DNA of 12,631 bases from Lachnospiraceae bacterium UBA1753 (GTDB taxonomy: Bacteria; Bacillota; Clostridia; Lachnospirales; Lachnospiraceae): assembly GCA_002317595.1 (NCBI GenBank), contig DCHL01000122.1:1-12631 (forward strand). Direction: 5' to 3'. Under the pieces are notes generated by a model. The model ran no database searches, had not been told where the DNA came from, and saw only the letters and a program-made list of their open reading frames with translations. Each line of letters starts with the position of its first letter. Within the stretch, counting starts at the first letter, position 1. The position numbers and the translations under genes are program-made. Below, one piece after another: positions 10,401-12,631 of this stretch.

Positions 10401-12602
10401 TCGGGACTTAAGACCTTAGGCGGCAAGATTAATAAACTTGTAAACCTTATGGGAGCGAAGAAGCTTGCCGGTGATGAGGATGGTCTTATTGATGATAAAA
10501 ATAACGTCGTGAGCCAGCTTGGAATCGATGATCTCTGTGACGTGGTAGCTCTCTATACCAAGCATTTTGAGAAGGATGGCCGTGCAAGTGCGCTCGTTGA
10601 GAAATCGAAGGATGTTGCCCTTATGATTGGCAATATCATGAAGACGGTCAAGAAGAATGCAAAGACCGAGGCGAAGGACAATAAAGCTATCAGAGAATAT
10701 AAGTATGATGACAGTCTTTCCGCTGAGGAGAATGAGAAGGCGCTTAAGGCACTCAAGGACAAGGCCGAAAGTGACGAGGTGGCTGCAAATGCTGATCTGA
10801 CCAAGGCTGTTGACCTCAAGGCGGCAGGTGAGATGCTTGCGGCCTTCATGAGCGATAAGACTAACATCGAGGAGACTAAGAAGTATGCTAATCTTGTCAA
10901 TGTCCTGAAGGATCAGATAGCAGATATCTACGTGCAGTTCAACTCTAAAAAGGAATGGCATGAGGACATTACAAAGCTCAACCTTAAAAGCTTCAAGGCT
11001 GCAATAGATACCCTCGATAAGAAGGGAAGTAAAGAGGGATGGCTTTATGCAGCCGGCAATACAATCTACACAACGACCAGACTGACTCAGAATGTATGCT
11101 CGCTGATGTTCAAATATGGAGACAAGCATTTCAAAACTGAGGATGGAAGGGATATTGGGGAGAGCTACACTAAGAAGATGGGTACAGAAGGAGTCCTTGA
11201 AACTCGCATGGTTTCAGATATCCTCGCACAGTCTGGTGTAGACGATATCCTGGCAATCTTCGAGACGATTGGACAGGTAATTCCAATTGATAAGGTTAAC
11301 ACCATAGTTGCAGATGTGGTTGAGGTAAAAAATAAGGGAATTGAGCTTGCTGACAAGATTCAGAAGGCTGTAAATGGTGATGTGAGCGGTCTGATAGGCG
11401 ATAATGGACTTACAGACATTGGACTTGACCAGCTCTCTGCCTTCCTTGAGGCTCATGGATCTGAGATGGGAGCAGAACTTGTGAAGGAGACGAAGACCTA
11501 TCTGGATCAGGCTGCCAATGTCTATAAGGCATTATCTTCCGATAAGGATCTCTTCGACCAGCTTGCAGAAATTGATATCTCTAAGATGGCAGAGCAGCTC
11601 AAGGATACCAAACTCGGCAGTGTGATGAATTATGTATCTATCGCCAAGGATATCTACAATGCAGGCCATGGACTTGTATATGACGCACAGGGTGTATACA
11701 AATATTTTGTAAATTCCTTCTCCTTCTCACAGGTTGGAACTGACTACTCCGGCAAGGAGTTCATGCTGAAGATGAAGGATAGGAAGTTCGTCGGCGATAG
11801 AATTAAGAAGCTCTATGAGTCAGGAAAGCTTGAGAAGATGATAAAAGCCGGCACTATGGTCAAGGACAACGTTGGCAATGTCGTAGATATGGTAATGGGT
11901 GTGTACCATGGAGTTGAACTCAGGAATGCAGACCTTGATGCCGAAGTCTATGATGAAAAAGATGAGGTAATGAAGGATATTTCCTACGAGCAGCAGAACA
12001 AGGCAATCAAGGGTGATAAGTACAAGATTTCCGAGGATGAGAAGAAGCTCACAGAGAAGTCCATGGAGAGAAATAAGGAGACTGGTAAGCTTGGTCTCAG
12101 CTACGGCTATGAGAAAATGCAGGACAGCATCATCAACCTCATTTTCGGTGTGGGTTCATCTGCAACCAAGGTGTTCTCAGGTGACCCGACAGGAACTCTT
12201 GCCACAGTCGTGAAGGATGCCGGAGAGTTCGTCAAGTTCTTCAATAAGGCACTCACGGATGATAAGGTCATCAGCCAGTACATCATTCATGGTGTCGGCC
12301 GCGAGCAGTACGAGAAGTATCGCGAGCACGTTATCAGTACAGGCAGAGACATGAGTGAGTCAGCCCTCGTCAAGGGTACTCTGAACATGATGGGCTTCAA
12401 GAATGCCATGGAAGCCCGTACCTTCGTCGGACGCCAGATTGTACAGTCACTACTTTTTGCCGCAACTGATGTAAACATGCTCCAGGGTATCAAGATGCGT
12501 GCGAAGGCAGTCCTCAAGATGGTTGGCAAGGAGGACCTTGCAGGACGTATGGATGAAGGCGCACAGAGCGAGCTGTACGACTCACTTGTGGGCGCTATAT
12601 AG
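1431..12602 (+). CDS. Giant (3,723-residue) helical repeat protein of unknown function
   Basis: One unbroken frame encodes about 0.42 MDa. I do not recognise a known family. Visible order by residue: Gln/Asn/Pro-rich, probably disordered tail (1-40) with a duplicated 10-residue unit; mostly helical Lys/Glu/Leu-rich body; highly charged helices at 318-362, 404-438 and 1684-1723; beta-rich island (1620-1675); three diverged copies of a module (1966-2525); charged coiled-coil-like segment (2584-2686); a short alpha/beta region (2692-2835); helical-hairpin repeats (2842-3423); compact C-terminal segment (about 3564-3723). There are only about ten cysteines. No Sec signal, transmembrane helix, LPxTG, Walker A or nuclease motif is evident, so it is cytoplasmic or exported by a non-Sec route. 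It is third in the GNAT operon with its own strong ribosome-binding site. Lys codons are mostly AAG (10 of 12 in the first 125 codons), a stronger bias than in the GNAT genes. Possible roles are a large injected effector, a scaffold, or a tail-length (tape-measure-like) protein; none is proven. Confidence 0.93.
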   Translation: MPQDNQEMNQNQNPVQAPVQNQNPVQAPVQNQVQEQPRNITMPGYLNKEAEGFVRDNLERTDRLSSERGTGISVQNAYAGLTNKQLTAGIKKSHSKLMKKYSERSEKMREVLVEEDRQVRRKKNPKELSENELSTALLEFKAFDIATLKMGDDKEFVETFAEKSRTIEEQLRNGECVYYLFKTKKTMNMEERESIYPVLAKYEALKEIKGYMELRSSFILSPYYKYMKKYVEKCKKSELESLLLEAQASEFVSYVGDETSTDRSAKAQRMRTDRRAMSVEFLQFISLELALRNHNVHEGSKFKTLQKTVLEKKVPLWEDERAEQYETLRAERVNRARAAKEEKKKREYGTEGEKIDLEKLKKQNVYSFLNLEDDELIAILTGEKKVDLTKFGEDLYLESAQMDEAVKESIRRRIAALKKKKEDEEKKKAAKIAEEEKKTGVHVPVTAQEKSAALNKQRLKMIENGIAGMEGSSWVLGKYLGIKVGERTLKDSLVEVLGNFFQSGKDDIIDPADNEMLTRLLLLFNARVQQHTTYIENLVDNGELFDFTYGNKAFAEKIKYGIAALVGSDLLLPMSKEQENNILIKSSGDDFLKLAKNEDLEKKYQEFSRVFPVFAKNREFMKSQYMQGLFALKKDRFDHELAVLEEQTAFYDSVIMEQLSDTNLSGAGRRAMYKKIRAALGDRYLSGSLSDVRILTDSFIKNPSSLYLLSNAELKKFRRLRRTDPKDSRFSYRGMVLRDMFFDRSPLKELLSDISDDEKMGILLEAVRSNTSISEKYPRLLADNEESLEALSYEELSRVTEELFDIVMQYGDSLFSWQTHLGKVRVRFVLQNLLNGENFAASIFKSEEAAKKYEQEKLDRAAQRDAVFTGSLLGVRELEKNINYRYENSVGESLWFEKFKGIRIREGRNVVDERIRRHEAAHKAWELARSLTIAVSDSQEEGWEVVGGGESKSLTAVIRAIVVADSETKNVLSGRTDIDSLLSKVGVHAVIERFAADYGVDSGLIEGRVKKFFAEVKKQAGDIDISNEFMLLDAGYDMFSADGEYGSRLLDNDEEGYKRALGKSSSVIINRVSAVQRKIESRELPADAERRLERFISGMKDGAPESEADRLRNEKYNLEHFGVKNFEEALDKYVRICGNEELNTESNQKQEALSRNIEKLLKHNDGEFAPLAKGLIRSPKVLAALGGTDEEVDKFIDKLSEGFKPFEKASRSHFAFIMEQYISQNFDAIETIFLQKKPATADEWSAILNKHEDMLMNAKIEGRDSLNERLEDIFKYADHLNKNGSAIITYAAQTDPEFFDLLVRDRKKLDKYVKDYITLVEERSKRMASENISDELTTDYEAKDALVQGKIDKVAKKFERRADFLKNLEKSIDDLKKSGIEKDKGFETIRKLNVKIAERPSVFLDEKTGKGYTQDKAEASMTKVDAALEKLKLKERVPVQLKTFLSEYIFANTYVDLNNEILYLMGVYLNLRGQIKFVEKDGKKLKDEDLEFKASRAAIWTFLHTKSHKFDEKTERYRFYDNTDKDRILKNGKVEVTSAGIYKAIEKEIKAFGEPDNSELAGKELDEIEAIFKRYDAKYKALKTKLSDRLEGMKAADDFVVVTEEAEKTLKPIAGESDWNVRELIRITGDKSIAYRKINGILTLTHIVTQSTVISKEENGIVNVRESKVDLIEEFDVDTIDLEKLDEVAQRRLKLFKKDVKEQKAKKEKREKEEKKLAKQFIEDVKFETKNPGKLIPKLDVTGDAVYRDFKEVDELNQKLSVMPAEIKHPYLVAEYKDFTRAAGLAAFTMSRDEFVQFVTQRLRYFSYASKVYQKVSEKIDSHYEAIDQAEKAKFDKRENDILAAKKKSHPKTQYAKKEYAAPDHTTAKELELNGFIPLLREKIIEDLEKTEGLAVPEIEAKSLESFVATFLENKEYHRLLIAQRVSSEDLYTDEKYYYGQKGFDDVCDMISRCDSKELRDKFRTLSYQEKFLFAAALSLGSPADFDATAGTILIIDKTKAEQRLKEVNEAYQAFISGKSEKISVDFEAALTVLYDKKGSAYNPLEKKLRKLTGQKDKVKLNEKAFDAAFAIVQAARSQQEQKGALELTVLGDPKVSIKYAEDMGYHHSTRLALMDNRPQDLKSFRTALNTIANADKVRFRADDSLRGALGKLNRKKLLERLVNLDDSQLRLLVTVLQDRTVLDYKTASVTAGETVERVNAEKRGMIKSQYLAAKNMKLNLLEKSGTEASVVNALTTLLSFQLRDDIAVTGTSVNDFAKSSFDRTTLIDWSLLDEAFVFMDELELEDSRLATVRKSSEWIEASGNEQAKEEYRRLKDRQTREGSFKPDAFLEVLNSNAVSDNEKDLVFGYESLSEEDKALFIRALKNRDILDISCKNRYKTLTLGLEQDYVNEDGRYALIDEYVHFSRNGSSLVVDKEGHFAAMRSLLSTQVADDLSKKEMTSVDVAGKLVDRRDTAIDWNLFRNALQFVNRARLEKNSYYEDSELLRSLGDYEKVGAFTFNYGLVRKNLNSRHSRFSRFLAGRARKKLMDIIPTGNMKTLMGLVLSTRQMNEVNKSGILLNGTGSASAEARNEVLAKKVDKRIEAYNENGKKIDERMETVKAQIDKFEGTDVKKRTGDIDGLREEYAQLKLEKTKNATKKSTAEKERLALIKGTATERKEKQELLDIIEKSDDQEKVAAAKKKYTEITGVEFYVAEKEDGLSVVTEDKLSKAVINSAVEEEQLDGSKAVVYKSTNKLDTLIKATKMNALLVGMRLGELCADQTISVSFEKTDDAKLVTAVWTLQTEKEIPKERYDLIQRNFLIALKEAEKLEVDDATGLTERELVNEFAEKMGLKNYYENATAITELFGGMGIFENHPELEKYGKSLTAIHDNIKKVVIMCNSQRGMSSILTGFDPATFVDLAENINKDAGENDTAKTYIDRAKTAAELYKTATKAFNDLKEAYDNFTEDISTDKKVLALMSEQDLGSVIKVFSKYDESGKVQLMADTMSGLKTLGGKINKLVNLMGAKKLAGDEDGLIDDKNNVVSQLGIDDLCDVVALYTKHFEKDGRASALVEKSKDVALMIGNIMKTVKKNAKTEAKDNKAIREYKYDDSLSAEENEKALKALKDKAESDEVAANADLTKAVDLKAAGEMLAAFMSDKTNIEETKKYANLVNVLKDQIADIYVQFNSKKEWHEDITKLNLKSFKAAIDTLDKKGSKEGWLYAAGNTIYTTTRLTQNVCSLMFKYGDKHFKTEDGRDIGESYTKKMGTEGVLETRMVSDILAQSGVDDILAIFETIGQVIPIDKVNTIVADVVEVKNKGIELADKIQKAVNGDVSGLIGDNGLTDIGLDQLSAFLEAHGSEMGAELVKETKTYLDQAANVYKALSSDKDLFDQLAEIDISKMAEQLKDTKLGSVMNYVSIAKDIYNAGHGLVYDAQGVYKYFVNSFSFSQVGTDYSGKEFMLKMKDRKFVGDRIKKLYESGKLEKMIKAGTMVKDNVGNVVDMVMGVYHGVELRNADLDAEVYDEKDEVMKDISYEQQNKAIKGDKYKISEDEKKLTEKSMERNKETGKLGLSYGYEKMQDSIINLIFGVGSSATKVFSGDPTGTLATVVKDAGEFVKFFNKALTDDKVISQYIIHGVGREQYEKYREHVISTGRDMSESALVKGTLNMMGFKNAMEARTFVGRQIVQSLLFAATDVNMLQGIKMRAKAVLKMVGKEDLAGRMDEGAQSELYDSLVGAI
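1464..1523 (+). repeat. Perfect 30-bp tandem duplication in the N-terminal tail
   Basis: The units 1464-1493 and 1494-1523 are identical and in frame. Each encodes QNPVQAPVQN (residues 12-21 and 22-31 of the giant protein). A partial unit (QNQ) follows before the sequence diverges. Perfect identity at the DNA level points to recent slippage, so copy number may vary between strains without breaking the frame. Confidence 0.9.
2640..2744 (+). other. Highly charged Lys/Glu helix within the giant protein
   Basis: Residues 404-438 are almost entirely Lys, Glu, Arg and Ala, with runs such as RRRIAALKKKKEDEEKKK and AEEEKK. This suits a single long charged helix or coiled coil acting as a spacer. A related charged stretch lies just before it at about 318-362. 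Confidence 0.6.
6288..6453 (+). other. Small beta-rich island within the giant protein
   Basis: Residues about 1620-1675 alternate hydrophobic and polar residues with several consecutive strands (for example GILTLTHIVTQSTVI, 1641-1655). This contrasts with the helical Lys/Glu-rich sequence on both sides. It may be a small folded domain inserted in the scaffold; I cannot name the fold. Confidence 0.4.
6480..6599 (+). other. Second highly charged Lys/Glu helix of the giant protein
   Basis: Residues 1684-1723 contain a long Lys/Glu run (KDVKEQKAKKEKREKEEKK, 1698-1716) directly after the beta-rich island. A continuous charged helix is the likely structure, serving as a linker or coiled coil. Confidence 0.6.
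7326..9005 (+). repeat. Three diverged tandem copies of a ~190-residue protein module
   Basis: Three units begin at residues 1966, 2165 and 2353 (spacing 199 and 188) and share three ordered anchors. Anchor 1 is a capped helix: LSYQEKFLF (1966), LDDSQLRLLV (2165) and LSEEDKALF (2353). Anchor 2 is Arg followed by a Tyr-containing helix: R2004-LKEVNEAY, R2204-GMIKSQY and R2396-YALIDEY, found 38, 39 and 43 residues after anchor 1. Anchor 3 is LNEKAFDAAF (2061), IDWSLLDEAF (2268) and IDWNLFRNAL (2458), found 57, 64 and 62 residues after anchor 2. Copies 2 and 3 are most alike, with a further shared block before anchor 3 (RDDIAVTG at 2244 and ADDLSKKE at 2433). Similarity is visible only in protein, so the duplication is old. 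Confidence 0.7.
9180..9488 (+). other. Coiled-coil-like segment of the giant protein
   Basis: Residues 2584-2686 are rich in Lys, Glu and Ala, with spaced Leu and Ile and few aromatics (for example REEYAQLKLEKTKNATKK, 2624-2641). The segment joins the three-module block to a short alpha/beta region containing a likely beta hairpin (ISVSFEKTDDAKLVTAVWTL, 2765-2784). Confidence 0.5.
9954..11699 (+). repeat. Array of about nine degenerate helical-hairpin repeats
   Basis: Residues 2842-3423 repeat one theme: a hydrophobic plus Asp/Asn cap and short helix, a polar 8-15 residue loop, then a longer Ala/Lys/Val helix. Unit starts are ATAITELFGG (2842), FDPATFVDLA (2895), MSEQDLGSVI (2962), LGIDDLCDVV (3030), AVDLKAAGEML (3126), LNLKSFKAAI (3183), SGVDDILAIF (3268), IGLDQLSAFL (3330) and IDISKMAEQL (3381). 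Spacing varies from about 50 to 140 residues, so some units are interrupted by insertions or a copy is too decayed to see. An elongated helical solenoid or bundle is the likely structure. Confidence 0.55.
12120..12599 (+). other. Compact C-terminal segment of the giant protein
   Basis: Residues 3564-3723 are less charged than the body and contain a Gly/Ser/Ala-rich hydrophobic stretch (SIINLIFGVGSSATKVF, 3566-3582), an Arg/Tyr/Glu helix (GREQYEKYREH, 3623-3633) and a hydrophobic helix (VGRQIVQSLLFAAT, 3666-3679). It looks like a folded terminal domain and not more scaffold. The hydrophobic stretches are broken by charged or polar residues, so I do not call a transmembrane helix. Confidence 0.45.
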
Positions 12603-12603
12603 C

Positions 12604-12621
12604 AGCTGTAGCAGTGCAGCT
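12604..12621 (+). other. Short inverted repeat just after the giant gene
   Basis: AGCTG (12604-12608) and CAGCT (12617-12621) could pair across an 8-base loop two bases after the stop codon. The stem is only 5 bp and no T-run follows before the window ends, so this is not a convincing intrinsic terminator. No gene start is visible in the last 29 bases. Confidence 0.2.
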
Positions 12622-12631
12622 TCGGATATTG

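Noticed and set aside
10416..11129. 237-codon open frame on the minus strand, the longest antisense frame
   Set aside because: It is an antisense shadow of the giant gene's biased codons. I see no supporting ribosome-binding site or recognisable domain, and its translation has the Leu/Ile/Ser-rich composition typical of reversed Lys/Glu coding sequence.
12147..12170. Glycine-rich GVGSSATK (residues 3573-3580) resembling a P-loop
   Set aside because: It lacks the G-K-[S/T] ending of Walker A, and no Walker B strand is evident downstream.
1431..12602. Phage tape-measure protein
   Set aside because: Length and helicity fit, but there are no neighbouring tail genes, no long hydrophobic segments typical of tape measures, and the gene follows acetyltransferases. 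It is kept only as a remote alternative.
12604..12621. Intrinsic terminator after the giant gene
   Set aside because: The stem is only 5 bp and there is no T-run before the window ends.
1..12631. CRISPR arrays, tRNA/rRNA genes, insertion sequences, attachment sites
   Set aside because: I saw no spaced direct repeats, cloverleaf or rRNA-like sequence, transposase frame or terminal inverted repeats; nearly all the window is coding.

Overview
The window holds one compact, co-directional (+ strand) locus: two small GNAT-type acetyltransferase genes followed at once by one enormous gene of 3,723 codons that fills about 88% of the sequence. Codon use (strong AAG/GAG preference), moderate GC, AT-rich promoter DNA and strong purine-rich ribosome-binding sites suggest a low-to-moderate-GC Firmicute. 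Lachnospiraceae (Butyrivibrio/Roseburia-like) is my best guess, but no phylogenetic marker is present to prove it.

Layout. Bases 1-108 are an AT-rich leader with a perfect -10 hexamer (TATAAT, 55-60), an 8-bp tandem direct repeat near the expected transcription start, and a G-rich Shine-Dalgarno before a GTG start at 109. Gene 1 (109-963) has a clear N-terminal GNAT domain and a second, motif-less half. Gene 2 (964-1416) is a single-domain GNAT whose ATG directly abuts the stop of gene 1. After a 14-bp gap with a good GGAGG site comes the giant gene (1431-12602). The last 29 bases hold only a short inverted repeat and no recognisable gene.

The giant product (about 0.42 MDa) has no signal peptide, no convincing transmembrane segment, no sortase motif and no catalytic motif I can recognise. 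It starts with a Gln/Asn/Pro-rich tail carrying a perfect 30-bp tandem repeat. The rest is largely a charged, Lys/Glu-rich helical scaffold with three highly charged helices, a small beta-rich island, three diverged copies of a roughly 190-residue module (residues 1966-2525), an array of about nine degenerate helical-hairpin repeats (2842-3423), and a compact C-terminal segment.

Tight spacing suggests one operon. A reasonable but unproven reading is that the acetyltransferases act on, or protect against, the giant lysine-rich protein. The giant protein could be a large non-Sec effector or payload, for example of a contractile injection system encoded outside the window, or an intracellular scaffold. 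None of this is shown by the window itself.
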